Shown: piece by piece, positions 17,741 to 27,884 of the stretch | Layout of the letters: each line of letters starts with the position of its first letter | How positions within the stretch are numbered: position 1 is the first letter of the stretch | Position numbers and translations under genes: made by a program | Notes under the pieces: generated by a model | The model's input: only the letters and a program-made list of their open reading frames with translations | The model's database searches: none | What the model was told of the DNA's origin: nothing | Assembly (NCBI RefSeq): GCF_009724245.1 | Contig: NZ_WNNK01000023.1 | Location: 1-64,000, forward strand | DNA length: 64,000 bases | Source of the DNA: Pseudomonas spelaei | GTDB taxonomy: Bacteria; Pseudomonadota; Gammaproteobacteria; Pseudomonadales; Pseudomonadaceae | Direction of reading: 5' to 3'

Positions 17741-19918
17741 TCAGAACTCGAATTTGGTCGACAGGAAAATCTCTCGCTCGCGACCAACTTCCAACCCACC
17801 TTGGTAGGTGCTGGCGTAGTAGTACTTGTTGGTCAGGTTTTTGCCGTGCAAGCGATACGTCACCGGGGTGCCGCTCAGTTTTGAGCGGTAGCTGACGCCC
17901 GCATCCAGCAGCGTAAAACTGGGGACGTAGCCACTGTTTTGCGCGTCCACCGGACGGCTGCCGACATAGCTCACTGTGCTGTCGAACGACAGGCCCGGTA
18001 CGCTGGAAACGGTATAGATCGCACCCATGGCGCCTTTCCATTTCGGCACGCCTTCGGTGCGCTTGCCGCGTACGCTGGTGTCGTCCACATCGTCGAGCCG
18101 GGTGCTCAGGTACGCGGCATTGCCGGTCAAGGTCAGGGCGTCGGTGACACGGTCAGACAACGTCAGCTCGACGCCGCGATGGTGGTATTCGCCGTTGCTG
18201 ACGAACGTGTTGCTGCTGTCCAGATAGCTGGCCTTGCGGCGAATATCGAAGACCGCGACACCGGCATTGAGGCGATCACTGAGGTCGACTTTCAGGCCGA
18301 CTTCATACTGTTCGGACTCGATGGCATCGGTGGGTTGGTTGCTGTTGGTGGCGTTATAGGGCGCGTAGTCGCCTTTTTCGAAGCCCCGGGAGTAGCTGAT
18401 GTAAGTCATCAGGCTTTCCAGGGGGCGATAGATCAGCGCGGCGCTGGGCACGAACACGTTGTGACTTTGGGACGGCGCGGTGGCAGACAGCTGATCGGCG
18501 CGGTACCAGATGTAGCGTCCGCCGAGCATGACCTGAAACTGCTCGTTGAGGGAAATGAGGTCGCTGGCGAAGACCGAGGTTTCCTTGATGGTGGAGACGA
18601 AATCGACGTCCTGTCTGGGGCCGAAATCCCATTTTTTCGGTTGTACCGGATGCAGGATATTGCCCACTGATACATCGGCCACGCTGATGCCCGGCGTACT
18701 GCTATCGACGGAGTCCCAAAACAGGCTGCGGTCTTTGAACTGCTTGTAGGAACTGCCGAAAAACACGTCGTGGTAAATGTTACCAGTGGCGAATTTTCCC
18801 GCCAGGTACGACTGCAATGACCAGGTGCTGAACACTTCGCCACGGGACTGGTAGTAATCGGCACGGCCGATATCACCGTTGGGCTGGATGTCGAACAAGT
18901 CGTTGTAGCCGCCATGACGCTCGGCGCGGGAATAGTTGGCCTGTGTGACGGAGGTCCAGTTGTCATCCAGGGTGTATTCGAACTTGGCGTCGAGGTTGGC
19001 GCCTTCGGTCTGGTGGCGGAACCAGGAACCGGTCAGCAGATCCCGGCGATCAATCTTCGGCGGACGCACATAGCTGGAAGCGTCCAGCGGGTTGGCACGG
19101 CCACTCTGGTCGGCGCGCAGCAAGGGGTCGGCCACGGTGGACTTCCATGACCAGTCGGCATTGAGTTGCAGCAACGCACGGTCGCTGAGACGGAAGTCGG
19201 TGGCCAGGCCAATGAATTTGCGCTCCATGTCACGGGCGTGGTCGTAGTCGCCGTTTTTCTCGTAGCCGGCGTTGAGGCGGTAACCGAAAGCGCCTTCGTT
19301 GAACGAATCACTGGTGTCGATTGCCACATAGCGGCCGAGCAAAGAGGAGCCTTGTACGGTGACGTCCAGCAGCGGGTCGCGGGTCGGGCGCTTGAGGATG
19401 TAGTTGATGGTGCCGCCGGGTGAGTTGAAGCCATACAGAAAACCCGATGGACCTTTGAGCACATCAATTCGCTCGATGTTTTCCAGAGGCACGTCATGGT
19501 GCGGTGCCAGGGTCAGGCCGTCCCGGCGAATGGTGTTGAAGTTGTCCATGGCAAAGCCGCGCAGGCGGAAATTGTCGAAGGAGCTGCCGTAGGACGCGCT
19601 GAGGATCGAAGGATCGAGTGTGAGTACGTCGCCCGCCGTGCGCGCGGAGGAGTCGGCGATGGTCTTGGCGGTGTAGCTCTGGATGGCCAAGGGGATTTCC
19701 ATCGGGTCCTTGGCGCCGAAACCACCGGCATTGACCACAAACGCATTGTTCAGTGGTGGGGCGCTGATGCGGGTGGGATCGAGTTCGGTGATGGCCTCGT
19801 CACGCTCCTCGCTGACGTTCTGCGCATCGGCACTGGGCATGCCGCTCAGGGCGCAGATCAACCCTGTGGCCAACACGGGGGCAAGCCGAATGGATATTCC
19901 CTGGCGCTCGTTCATCAC
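17741..19918 (-). CDS. TonB-dependent siderophore receptor
   Basis: The 725-residue outer-membrane receptor has a signal peptide to about residue 32 (APVLATGLICALSGMPSADA), a plug domain (PMEIPLAIQSYTAKTIADSS, RLRGFAMDN, then the IERIDVLKGPSGFLYG and GGTINYILKRP hallmarks) and a 22-strand-type barrel ending in STKFEF. No N-terminal STN signalling domain is present, so it is not coupled to a sigma/anti-sigma pair. It resembles hydroxamate and citrate siderophore receptors. It is the first gene of the six-gene minus-strand operon, lies 39 bp below a probable Fur box, and is 31 bp from the next gene. The ligand is unknown. Confidence 0.92.
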   Translation of the reverse strand: MMNERQGISIRLAPVLATGLICALSGMPSADAQNVSEERDEAITELDPTRISAPPLNNAFVVNAGGFGAKDPMEIPLAIQSYTAKTIADSSARTAGDVLTLDPSILSASYGSSFDNFRLRGFAMDNFNTIRRDGLTLAPHHDVPLENIERIDVLKGPSGFLYGFNSPGGTINYILKRPTRDPLLDVTVQGSSLLGRYVAIDTSDSFNEGAFGYRLNAGYEKNGDYDHARDMERKFIGLATDFRLSDRALLQLNADWSWKSTVADPLLRADQSGRANPLDASSYVRPPKIDRRDLLTGSWFRHQTEGANLDAKFEYTLDDNWTSVTQANYSRAERHGGYNDLFDIQPNGDIGRADYYQSRGEVFSTWSLQSYLAGKFATGNIYHDVFFGSSYKQFKDRSLFWDSVDSSTPGISVADVSVGNILHPVQPKKWDFGPRQDVDFVSTIKETSVFASDLISLNEQFQVMLGGRYIWYRADQLSATAPSQSHNVFVPSAALIYRPLESLMTYISYSRGFEKGDYAPYNATNSNQPTDAIESEQYEVGLKVDLSDRLNAGVAVFDIRRKASYLDSSNTFVSNGEYHHRGVELTLSDRVTDALTLTGNAAYLSTRLDDVDDTSVRGKRTEGVPKWKGAMGAIYTVSSVPGLSFDSTVSYVGSRPVDAQNSGYVPSFTLLDAGVSYRSKLSGTPVTYRLHGKNLTNKYYYASTYQGGLEVGREREIFLSTKFEF

Positions 19919-19957
19919 TCGTTCCCTTGATCCATGAGTGGATTAAAACGCTCTCGT

Positions 19958-19976
19958 TAATTTGAGAATCGTTATC
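19958..19976 (-). promoter_or_regulatory. Probable Fur box upstream of the receptor operon
   Basis: The 19-bp stretch matches the Fur consensus gataatgataatcattatc at 13 of 19 positions by hand alignment, with the right half (atcgttatc) nearly perfect. It lies 40-58 bp before the receptor ATG on an AT-rich stretch, where a Fur repressor site is expected. It implies iron-repressed expression of the whole operon. Confidence 0.65.
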
Positions 19977-20159
19977 AATGGATACATTATAACATTTGTT
20001 TTAAGGTGGCAATGTCGAGTGCGCTGCTGGGATACGGAAGGTGCACAGAAGAGCGAAAACGTGTGCTGGACCGCGCTTTTACAAGTTTTTGCCCGATTTG
20101 CCCTGTATCAACGGGCCGCCTTTGACTAAGGTGCAAACATTGCGTGTGGAGCGTCCTGG

Positions 20160-21374
20160 ATGACTGCTGTTGATTTACCTGCTGTACCCTGTGTGCTGAT
20201 TGCCGAGGCAGATCCCTGGTCGCGGGATCTGCTCAAGCAGGTGCTGTTGAATGTGCGCTGTGACGCACGGCTGGACCTGTGTGCGGACGGCCAGCAAGCG
20301 GCCTTGATGCTGAGTGAAAAAACCTACGACCTGATCATTGCCGACTGGGAGCTGCCCGGTGTCGACGGCTTGAGCCTGTTGCGCAGCGTGCGCCAGCAGC
20401 GGCGGTCCCCGGCGTTGCCGTTTATCCTGATCAGTACCCGTAATGACAGCACCAGTGTGCGCGAAGCCTTGCCCCTGGCGCCGACGGCGTACCTGACCAA
20501 ACCCTTGAATATGGAAGGCTTGACCCAGCGTCTGCAAGACCTGCTGCTTAACGAAGGCGAGACGGTTTACTGCGATGTCCCGGCGTTGGCACCGGGCATG
20601 ACCTTGCCGGTGTTTCTTGAACGCCGCCGGGAAACGTCTGATGGGGCGCCGTTGCGAGTCGACGTAAAGGCCGCCGTGCAACACAGCCTTGAACCGCAAG
20701 GCCTGGACCTCCGGCACCTGGAAGAGCAGGTGCGTGTGGACCCGCAAATCACCGCCGTGCTGATCGCCGCCGCCAACAGTGCCGGCCATCACGGTACGCC
20801 GGTGCACACCCTGTCCATGGCATTGCACAAGCTGGCCGCCGGGCAGAGCATGAACCTGATCCTCGGCCTGGCCCTCAAGCACAACGTGATCTTGAGCGAC
20901 CCTGGCCTGATGGATTACGCCGAGCGTCACTGGCAACTGTCCCAGCGCACCGCCGAGTACGCCCGCTCCCTGGCGCGCATGCTCGACCTGGATCACGAAC
21001 GCTGCTACAGCGCCGGCATTCTCCATCGCTTGGGCGACCTGGCGCTGCTGCGCTGCTTGCAGGAGTGGCGCCAGGGTGGCGGGGAACTGGATGACGAACT
21101 GATTGGCGAGTCGCTCTTTACCTTTGGCGCCAGCTACGGCTCGGCTTTGCGCACCCGCTGGCGCTTGCCTCTGGAATTGCGGCAGTTGATCGCGGCGGTT
21201 TATTCACTGGAGGGCGGGGTGTATTCCCGCGAAGCGCTGGTGATGAACATGGCCGCGCAATTGGCGCGGCTGACCGAGCATGAAGGCGTCGAGGAACTGG
21301 CCAGAAGCAAGACCGCGCGGTTGCTCAAGGTCGGGTTGCCGGAGCTGACCCGGATGCGGCTTACAAGGCGCTAA
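20160..21374 (+). CDS. Response regulator with HDOD output domain
   Basis: The 404-residue protein has an N-terminal receiver domain (phosphoacceptor Asp62 in IIADWELPG, conserved lysine in YLTKPL) followed by an HDOD domain (about 165-360: [57 protein letters not shown]). HDOD domains are non-catalytic relatives of HD hydrolases found in signalling proteins. It ends with a 4-bp overlap against the convergent BaeR-like gene. No histidine kinase is adjacent on its own strand, and its partner is unknown. Confidence 0.85.
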   Translation: MTAVDLPAVPCVLIAEADPWSRDLLKQVLLNVRCDARLDLCADGQQAALMLSEKTYDLIIADWELPGVDGLSLLRSVRQQRRSPALPFILISTRNDSTSVREALPLAPTAYLTKPLNMEGLTQRLQDLLLNEGETVYCDVPALAPGMTLPVFLERRRETSDGAPLRVDVKAAVQHSLEPQGLDLRHLEEQVRVDPQITAVLIAAANSAGHHGTPVHTLSMALHKLAAGQSMNLILGLALKHNVILSDPGLMDYAERHWQLSQRTAEYARSLARMLDLDHERCYSAGILHRLGDLALLRCLQEWRQGGGELDDELIGESLFTFGASYGSALRTRWRLPLELRQLIAAVYSLEGGVYSREALVMNMAAQLARLTEHEGVEELARSKTARLLKVGLPELTRMRLTRR

Positions 21375-22045
21375 AGCTCCAGCTTGTAGCCCACGCCGTA
21401 GATAGAGCGAATCGGGTCCTGCCCGGGGCAGGCATGTTCCAGTTTGCGGCGCAGGTTGCGGATGTGGCTGTCCACCGTTCGGTCGGTGACCACCCGGTGA
21501 TCGAAGTACAACCTGTCCAGCAATTGATCGCGGGAAAACACCCGTCCCGGGGTGTTCGCCAGGGTCTTGAGCAGGCGCAGTTCAACCGGTGTCAGGTCCA
21601 GGGCGATACCGCCAAACTGGGCACAATAACGTTCCTCGTCGATGACCAGGCGTGGGGTGGGGAGCGCTTCCAACAGGGCTCCGCGCCGCAGGATAGCCTT
21701 GACCCGGGCCACGACCTCCCGAGGGCTGAAGGGCTTGCAGATATAGTCATCGGCGCCCAGGTCCAGCCCCAGCAGGCGGTCGATTTCTTCGACTCGGGCG
21801 GTGATCATGATCACCGGCACCGCGCTGAAGGTGCGCAGCTCACGGCAGACCTCCAGGCCATCGCGCCCCGGCAGCATCAAGTCCAGCAGGATCAGACGTG
21901 GATTGAACACCGCCACGGCGGGTACGACATCCAGGCCGTTATCCAGGCACTTCACCTCGTAGCCTTCATTGACCAGGTAGTCACGCAGCAGCGCGGCCAG
22001 TTTGGGTTCGTCTTCAACCACCAGGATCGGTGCTTCGGCAGTCAT
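21371..22045 (-). CDS. OmpR-family response regulator, BaeR-like
   Basis: The 224-residue protein has a receiver domain ([17 protein letters not shown], phosphoacceptor aspartate in [21 protein letters not shown]) and a winged-helix output ([27 protein letters not shown], then [17 protein letters not shown]). Its gene starts 4 bp after the kinase gene. The pair is divergent from an RND efflux operon, the arrangement of BaeSR-type regulators of drug and envelope-stress pumps. The BaeR label is by similarity and context. Confidence 0.88.
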   Translation of the reverse strand: MTAEAPILVVEDEPKLAALLRDYLVNEGYEVKCLDNGLDVVPAVAVFNPRLILLDLMLPGRDGLEVCRELRTFSAVPVIMITARVEEIDRLLGLDLGADDYICKPFSPREVVARVKAILRRGALLEALPTPRLVIDEERYCAQFGGIALDLTPVELRLLKTLANTPGRVFSRDQLLDRLYFDHRVVTDRTVDSHIRNLRRKLEHACPGQDPIRSIYGVGYKLEL

Positions 22046-22049
22046 TGGT

Positions 22050-23438
22050 TCAATTCTCCCAAGGTAGGCGGATGCTCAGCCACAACCCACCTTCCGGCGA
22101 GTGAGCCGCATCGATCCGGCCACCATGTGCTTCGACGATGTTCCGGCAAATCGCCAGGCCCAGGCCTGCGCCACCATTGGCCCGATTGCGCGACACGTCG
22201 CCACGATAGAACCGTTCGAACAGGTGTGGCAGTTGCTCGGCGCTCACCCCGGGCGCGGAGTCGATAATATCAATGATCAACGCTTGCCCATCGGGCCTGA
22301 GGCTGAGGCGTACATGGCCGCCGGCCGCGGTGTAGCGCATCGAGTTTTCCAGCAGGTTACTGAACAGCTGCTGCATGCGGCTGGCATCCACTTCCAGAAC
22401 GTATGGCCTGGCCGGCAGTTTCAGCTCCAGGTTCAGGCAGCGGGCCACGCTGCGCTCGCGAAACAACTCGACGCTCTGGCTCAGTAGTGCGCCCACGTCG
22501 GCTTTGCTTTTGCGATAGGTCAGGGCGCCGACGTCCGCCAGGGACAGTTCATACAGGTCTTCGATCAGTTTACCCAGCAGGCCCACTTCGGTTTGCAGTG
22601 ACCATAGGGCATTGCGGTCCAGGGGGCGTACGCCGTCTTCAAGGGCCTCCAGTTCACCGCGCAAGATCGCCAGGGGTGTGCGCAGTTCATGGGAGACGTC
22701 GGCCATGAAGTCGCGACGCATACGTTCATTGCGCTCAAGGGTCAGGGCCAGTTGATTGAAGTCCCGGGACAGTTGCCCGACTTCATCCTGGGACGCCACC
22801 GACACTCGGCAGCTGTACTCACCGGCGGCCAGTCGGTGGGTGGCGGCTGCCACACGTTTGACTGGGCCAAGAAGCGTGCGGGAGATCCACCAGGCGATCA
22901 GTGTGGCCAGCAGCAGGGAACCAATACCGACGATCAGGCTGGTGTGGAGTTGGTAGCGTCGAAAGATTTCGCCGCCGCCTTCTGAAACGCTCTGAAAGGG
23001 CGCGAGGGCCAACCAGCCGACCGTTTTTCCATCCAGCAGGATGGGGCGCATGATCGCTCGTGCACCGGTTTTTCGGTAGCCGGCCACGCGCTGCTGCTGT
23101 GCATCCAGCAGCGCCATGCGAAACAGCGCGCCAGTGGAGTCGGGCATCATCGCTTCTTCCCGTGGGGTATCCAGCGGGAAATCCACACCCGGAATGGGCC
23201 GCATCAGTTCGAACAGTTGGCGTGGATCATCGCGAAAACGCTGCCAATTGCCCTCCCGGGCGTAGAACTCAGCCAGCCTTGGCAAGGTTTTCTCCAGGCG
23301 TGTTATCCCCTGATCGTTGAGGTAGCCGATAAAGCCGCGCTGAAAGCTCCAGCCAGTGGCGGCACTCATCACCAGGATGACCAGCAGTACGCTGGCAAAG
23401 ATGGCGGCGAACAGTTTGGTGGAAATACTCAGCTTCAT
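22050..23438 (-). CDS. Sensor histidine kinase, BaeS-like
   Basis: I choose the ATG at 23438 ([20 protein letters not shown]), giving 462 residues that start directly with a transmembrane helix; the upstream frame adds 11 unlikely residues. Layout: TM1 (about 7-27), a periplasmic sensor, TM2 (about 165-185), a HAMP domain ([24 protein letters not shown]), the H-box [16 protein letters not shown] and a HATPase domain ([39 protein letters not shown]). It is paired with the regulator downstream and divergent from the RND pump genes. Confidence 0.88.
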   Translation of the reverse strand: MKLSISTKLFAAIFASVLLVILVMSAATGWSFQRGFIGYLNDQGITRLEKTLPRLAEFYAREGNWQRFRDDPRQLFELMRPIPGVDFPLDTPREEAMMPDSTGALFRMALLDAQQQRVAGYRKTGARAIMRPILLDGKTVGWLALAPFQSVSEGGGEIFRRYQLHTSLIVGIGSLLLATLIAWWISRTLLGPVKRVAAATHRLAAGEYSCRVSVASQDEVGQLSRDFNQLALTLERNERMRRDFMADVSHELRTPLAILRGELEALEDGVRPLDRNALWSLQTEVGLLGKLIEDLYELSLADVGALTYRKSKADVGALLSQSVELFRERSVARCLNLELKLPARPYVLEVDASRMQQLFSNLLENSMRYTAAGGHVRLSLRPDGQALIIDIIDSAPGVSAEQLPHLFERFYRGDVSRNRANGGAGLGLAICRNIVEAHGGRIDAAHSPEGGLWLSIRLPWEN

Positions 23439-23586
23439 GGGCGGTGGGCAAGTCGCGGAATGTCCGTCCATTTAGGCCCGCTGACGTGCAGGTTTCAAGG
23501 GTGCGGGCCAATCTTCAATTTTCCTGCACATTTGCCTCTCATCCTGACGCCTCGCTCAAGCTTTTCCCTTTGTTGCTGAGGCCTCT

Positions 23587-24750
23587 ATGTCGACAAAACT
23601 GCTCGCCAAATTCCTGGTGACATGCGCGTTCGTGATGGCGCTGCTGGTGCTTTCACTGCTGAACGGTTGCTCCTCGGATGAGCCGCCGGCAGCACCGGCG
23701 GCCCCCGAGGTCAGCGTGATTACCCTGAAACCGCAAAGCCAGGTACTGCGCACCGAGCTGACGGGCCGCACCCAGGCCCTGTTGATGGCCGAGGTGCGCC
23801 CGCAAGTGGGCGGCGTGGTGCAACGCCGCTTGTTTGTCGAAGGCAGCGAGGTCAAGGCCGGACAGGTGTTGTACGAGCTGGATGCGGCGCCGTATCGCGC
23901 TACCGTGGCGCAAGCCGAGGCGTCGCTGGCCAAGTCCCGTGCGAGCCTCAAGGCGGCGCGAGTCACGGCCAAACGTACGGCTGAACTGGCGAGCATCGAG
24001 GCGCTGAGCCGCCAGGACAACGATGACGCCCAGGCCAATGTTGAGACCGCAGCGGCGGACGCCAAACTCGCCGAGGCGGCGCTGGAAACCGCGCGGATCA
24101 ACCTGACCTACACCCGTATTGTCGCGCCGATCTCCGGGCGTATTGAAACCTCCACGGTCACGCCTGGCGCCTTGGTGGTGGCCAATCAGGAGACGGTGCT
24201 GACCACCATTCAGCAGCTCGATCCGTTGTACGTCGATGTCACCCAGTCCACCACCGAGTTGCTGCGCCTGCAGCGCGAACTGGCGGCCGGCACTTTGCGC
24301 AGTGCTGCCGAGGGCGAAGCAGACATGTCCCTGCGTCTGGAAGACGGCAGCCTCTACAACCACACCGGACGCTTGAAGTTCAGCGGCGCCAGGGTGAACG
24401 AGGGCACCGGCACGGTGACCTTGCGTGCCGAAATCGCCAACCCCGATCGACAGTTGCTGCCAGGCATGTACGTACGGGGTGTGTTGGAGCAGGCGCGGGA
24501 CGACCAGGCGATCCTGGTGCCGCAGCAAGCGGTGACCCGCGCTGCCAGCGGTGCTACGTCCGTTCTGTTGGTGGTGGACGGCAAGGTTGAGCAGCGGCCA
24601 ATCACCGTTGACCGGGCCGTGGATAACCAGTGGTGGGTGACCTCGGGGCTGGCGGCCGGCGAGCAGGTGATCGTTGAGGGCGGGCAGAAAGTCCGGCCTG
24701 GCGCGGCGGTGTCGATCGTGGAAAACGTCTCTGTGAAGAAGGAGGGCTGA
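23587..24750 (+). CDS. RND efflux periplasmic adaptor lipoprotein (MexA/AcrA type)
   Basis: The 387-residue membrane-fusion protein begins with a signal peptide and lipobox (SLLNGC). It continues with the lipoyl half-motifs (AEVRPQVGGVVQRRLFVEGSEVKAGQVLYELD and TYTRIVAPISGRIE), a coiled-coil hairpin between about 100 and 165, and a C-terminal barrel and membrane-proximal domain (ILVPQQAVTRAASGATSVLLV). It links the inner-membrane pump encoded 2 bp downstream to an outer-membrane channel. No OprM-like gene follows, so the complex must borrow one. Probably controlled by the divergent BaeSR-like pair. Confidence 0.93.
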   Translation: MSTKLLAKFLVTCAFVMALLVLSLLNGCSSDEPPAAPAAPEVSVITLKPQSQVLRTELTGRTQALLMAEVRPQVGGVVQRRLFVEGSEVKAGQVLYELDAAPYRATVAQAEASLAKSRASLKAARVTAKRTAELASIEALSRQDNDDAQANVETAAADAKLAEAALETARINLTYTRIVAPISGRIETSTVTPGALVVANQETVLTTIQQLDPLYVDVTQSTTELLRLQRELAAGTLRSAAEGEADMSLRLEDGSLYNHTGRLKFSGARVNEGTGTVTLRAEIANPDRQLLPGMYVRGVLEQARDDQAILVPQQAVTRAASGATSVLLVVDGKVEQRPITVDRAVDNQWWVTSGLAAGEQVIVEGGQKVRPGAAVSIVENVSVKKEG

Positions 24751-24752
24751 AC

Positions 24753-27700
24753 ATGGCGCGCTTCTTCATTGACCGGCCGATTTTTGCCTGGGTCATCGCC
24801 ATCGTCATCATGCTTGGCGGTGCGCTGTCCATCAGCCAACTGCCGCTTGAACAGTACCCGGATATCGCACCACCCAGCGTACGGATTTCCGCTATCTACA
24901 CCGGCGCTTCGGCCAAGACCGTGGAAGACTCGGTGACGCAAATCATCGAGCAGCAAATGACCGGCCTGGACAACCTGTTGTACATGTCTGCCTCCAGCAG
25001 TTCGGCAGGCACCGCGACCATCACCCTGACCTTCGCTCCCGGCACCGACCCGGATGTGGCGCAGATGCAGGTGCAGAACAAGCTCCAGCAGGCCCAGTCG
25101 CGCTTGCCGCAAACCGTACAGAGTCAAGGGGTGACGGTGACCAAGGGCAGTTCTGACTTTCTGCTGATGGTGGCGTTGAAGTCGGGGAACAGTCAGGTCA
25201 CCAGCAACGAGATTGGCGACTACATCGACAGTACCTTGCTGGACCAACTGAGTCGGGTCAACGGTGTAGGCGAGGTGCAGTTGCTCGGCTCCGGCTTTGC
25301 CATGCGTATCTGGCTCGACCCGGCCAAGTTGGCCAAGTACGCGCTGATGCCTTCGGATGTCAGCACCGCGTTGCAGGCGCAAAACACCGAAGTCTCGGCC
25401 GGGCAACTGGGGGCACTGCCGGCAGTTGCGGGGCAACAATTGAACGCCACCATTACCGCGCGCAACAAGTTGCAGACCCAGGAGGAGTTTCGCAATGTGG
25501 TGGTCAAGTCAGCCAGTGACGGTGCCCTGGTGCTGCTCAGCGATGTGGCACGCATTGAGGTGGGGGCCGAGAGCTATGACGTGATCACCACCCTCAACGG
25601 CCAGCCGGCGGCGTCCATGGGCGTGACCCTGGCCACCGGCGCCAATGCCTTGTCGGTGGGCGATGCGGTGAAGGCCAAACTGGCCGAACTGGAGCCGTTT
25701 TTTCCCAGCGAGCTGCGACTGGAGGCGGTGGTGGCTTACGACACCACACCCTTTGTCAGCCTGTCGATCCAGGAAGTAGTGAAGTCTTTGGGCGAAGCCA
25801 TCGTGCTGGTGGTGCTGATCATGTACCTGTTCCTGCAAAATGTACGGGCCACATTGATCCCGACCATTACCGTGCCAGTGGTATTGCTGGGGACCTTCGG
25901 GGTGCTGGCGTTGCTGGGGTATTCGATCAATACCCTGACTATGTTTGCCATGGTGTTGGCCATCGGCTTGCTGGTGGACGATGCGATTGTGGTGGTGGAG
26001 AACGTCGAGCGGGTCATGGCCGAAAAAGCCCTGTCGGCGCTGGAGGCGACTCGTGAGTCGATGGATGAGATCACCGGTGCGCTGGTGGGGATTGCCCTGG
26101 TGTTGTCGGCAGTGTTCATTCCCATGGCGTTTTTCAGCGGCTCCACAGGGATTATCTACCGACAGTTTTCGGTGACCATCGTGGTCGCCATGCTGTTGTC
26201 GGTGTTTGTCGCCATGACCCTGACCCCGGCCTTGTGCGCCACGCTGTTGCGGCCCGGCGACGTCAATCATGGGGCCCGTGGCGGCTTCTTCGGGTGGTTC
26301 AACCGCATGTTTGCGCGCAATACCGAGCGTTATCAGGCCGGCGTGGGGCAGATGCTCAAGCGCAAACGTTCGGGGCTGCTGGTGTATGGGCTGATAGCCG
26401 GTGCCATGGGCCTGGTCTATGTGCAGTTGCCCACAGGCTTTCTGCCGGATGAAGACCAGGGCACGCTGATGGCGCAGATCAAACTGCCGGAGGGCGGGAC
26501 TAATACCCGCATGGATGCAGCCATGAGCCAGCTCGAGGATTACATGCTGGCGCAACCCGAGGTCGACGCGCTGATCGGCATTGCCGGCCTGGGCATCGGC
26601 GGGAATGGGCAGAGTACCGGGCGGGCGTTCATCAAGCTCAAGGATTGGAGCGAACGCACAGGCCCCGGCCAGGACTCGGCGTCGATTGCCCGGCGCGCCA
26701 GCCAGGCGCTGGCCAGCGTGCGTGATGCGAGCATTTTTGTCAGTTTGCCCCCAGCGATCCGTGGGCTGGGGCAGAGTTCGGGTTTTGATGTGCAGCTTAA
26801 GGACCTCGGTGGCCTGGGGCACGATGCACTGGTCAAGGCCCGCGACGAGTTCATTCGCCAGGCCAACCAGAATCCGCTGCTGCAACGGGTTCGCAGCAAC
26901 GGGCTGAATGACACGCCCGAGCTGCGGGTTAGTATCGATGATCGCAAGGCGGGTGCGTTGAGCTTGTCCACCAGCGACATCAACAACACCTTGTCGGCGG
27001 CGCTGGGCGGCAATTACGTCAACGACTACCTCAATCAAGGCCGGGTCAAGCGGGTGTACATCCAGGGCGAGGCCGAGGCGCGCATGCAGGTCGCAGACCT
27101 GGACCGCTGGTTTGTGCGCAACAGTCTGGGGCAGATGGTGCCGTTTTCCTCTTTTGCCAGCGCCGCCTGGAATTACGGTTCGCCGCAACTGGAGCGCTAT
27201 AACGGCAACGCCTCCTTGGGACTGGTGGGTGACCCGGCGCCGGGCGTCAGCTCGGGTGAGGCGATGGCGGCAGTAGAAGCAATGATCAAGCAACTGCCCG
27301 AAGGCATCGGCTACGAGTGGAGTGGGCAGTCCTACCAGGAGCGTCAGGCGGGTACTCAGGCGCCGCTGTTGTACGCGGTGTCCATCGTCTTTGTGTTCCT
27401 GTGTCTGGCGGCGTTGTATGAGAGTTGGTCGGTGCCATTCTCGGTGATGCTCGTGGTGCCATTGGGCGTGATCGGTACGGTGCTGGCGACGCGGGTAACG
27501 GGGCTGTCGAACGATGTGTATTTCCAGGTCGGCCTGCTGACCACGGTTGGGTTGGCGGCCAAGAACGCGATCCTGATTGTGGAGTTTGCCAAGCATTTGC
27601 AGGAGCAGGGCCAAGGCTTGGTGGAGGCCACGTTGACGGCGGCGCGCTTGCGTTTACGGCCGATTCTGATGACGTCACTGGCGTTCATGTTCGGTGTTCT

Positions 27701-27884
27701 GCCGTTGGCCTTGAGCAGTGGCGCAGGGTCAGCAGGCCGGCAGGCCATCGGCACCGGGGTGTTGGGCGGAATGTTCAGTGCGACGGTGTTGGGGATCTTT
27801 TTCGTGCCGCTGTTTTTTGTGTTGATTCGCGGGTGGTTTACGCGCAAGTCGTCCGCTGCCGTATCCACGGAGTCTGAGCAATGA
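24753..27884 (+). CDS. RND multidrug efflux permease (MexB/AcrB type, HAE1)
   Basis: The 1043-residue inner-membrane pump has the canonical start MARFFIDRPIFAWVIAI, two repeats of six TM helices with large periplasmic loops, the proton-relay aspartates Asp409-Asp410 in GLLVDDAIVVVENVER, and the TM10 lysine in GLAAKNAILIVEFAKH. These are hallmarks of hydrophobic and amphiphilic efflux family transporters. It lies 2 bp after the adaptor gene and overlaps a 45-codon ORF by 4 bp at its end. Specific substrates cannot be deduced. Confidence 0.95.
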   Translation: MARFFIDRPIFAWVIAIVIMLGGALSISQLPLEQYPDIAPPSVRISAIYTGASAKTVEDSVTQIIEQQMTGLDNLLYMSASSSSAGTATITLTFAPGTDPDVAQMQVQNKLQQAQSRLPQTVQSQGVTVTKGSSDFLLMVALKSGNSQVTSNEIGDYIDSTLLDQLSRVNGVGEVQLLGSGFAMRIWLDPAKLAKYALMPSDVSTALQAQNTEVSAGQLGALPAVAGQQLNATITARNKLQTQEEFRNVVVKSASDGALVLLSDVARIEVGAESYDVITTLNGQPAASMGVTLATGANALSVGDAVKAKLAELEPFFPSELRLEAVVAYDTTPFVSLSIQEVVKSLGEAIVLVVLIMYLFLQNVRATLIPTITVPVVLLGTFGVLALLGYSINTLTMFAMVLAIGLLVDDAIVVVENVERVMAEKALSALEATRESMDEITGALVGIALVLSAVFIPMAFFSGSTGIIYRQFSVTIVVAMLLSVFVAMTLTPALCATLLRPGDVNHGARGGFFGWFNRMFARNTERYQAGVGQMLKRKRSGLLVYGLIAGAMGLVYVQLPTGFLPDEDQGTLMAQIKLPEGGTNTRMDAAMSQLEDYMLAQPEVDALIGIAGLGIGGNGQSTGRAFIKLKDWSERTGPGQDSASIARRASQALASVRDASIFVSLPPAIRGLGQSSGFDVQLKDLGGLGHDALVKARDEFIRQANQNPLLQRVRSNGLNDTPELRVSIDDRKAGALSLSTSDINNTLSAALGGNYVNDYLNQGRVKRVYIQGEAEARMQVADLDRWFVRNSLGQMVPFSSFASAAWNYGSPQLERYNGNASLGLVGDPAPGVSSGEAMAAVEAMIKQLPEGIGYEWSGQSYQERQAGTQAPLLYAVSIVFVFLCLAALYESWSVPFSVMLVVPLGVIGTVLATRVTGLSNDVYFQVGLLTTVGLAAKNAILIVEFAKHLQEQGQGLVEATLTAARLRLRPILMTSLAFMFGVLPLALSSGAGSAGRQAIGTGVLGGMFSATVLGIFFVPLFFVLIRGWFTRKSSAAVSTESEQ

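Noticed and set aside
25509-27614. 701-codon open frame on the minus strand opposite the RND permease
   Set aside because: It is a high-GC shadow; its product is His/Gln/Arg-rich without any domain, while the opposite strand is a canonical MexB-type gene.
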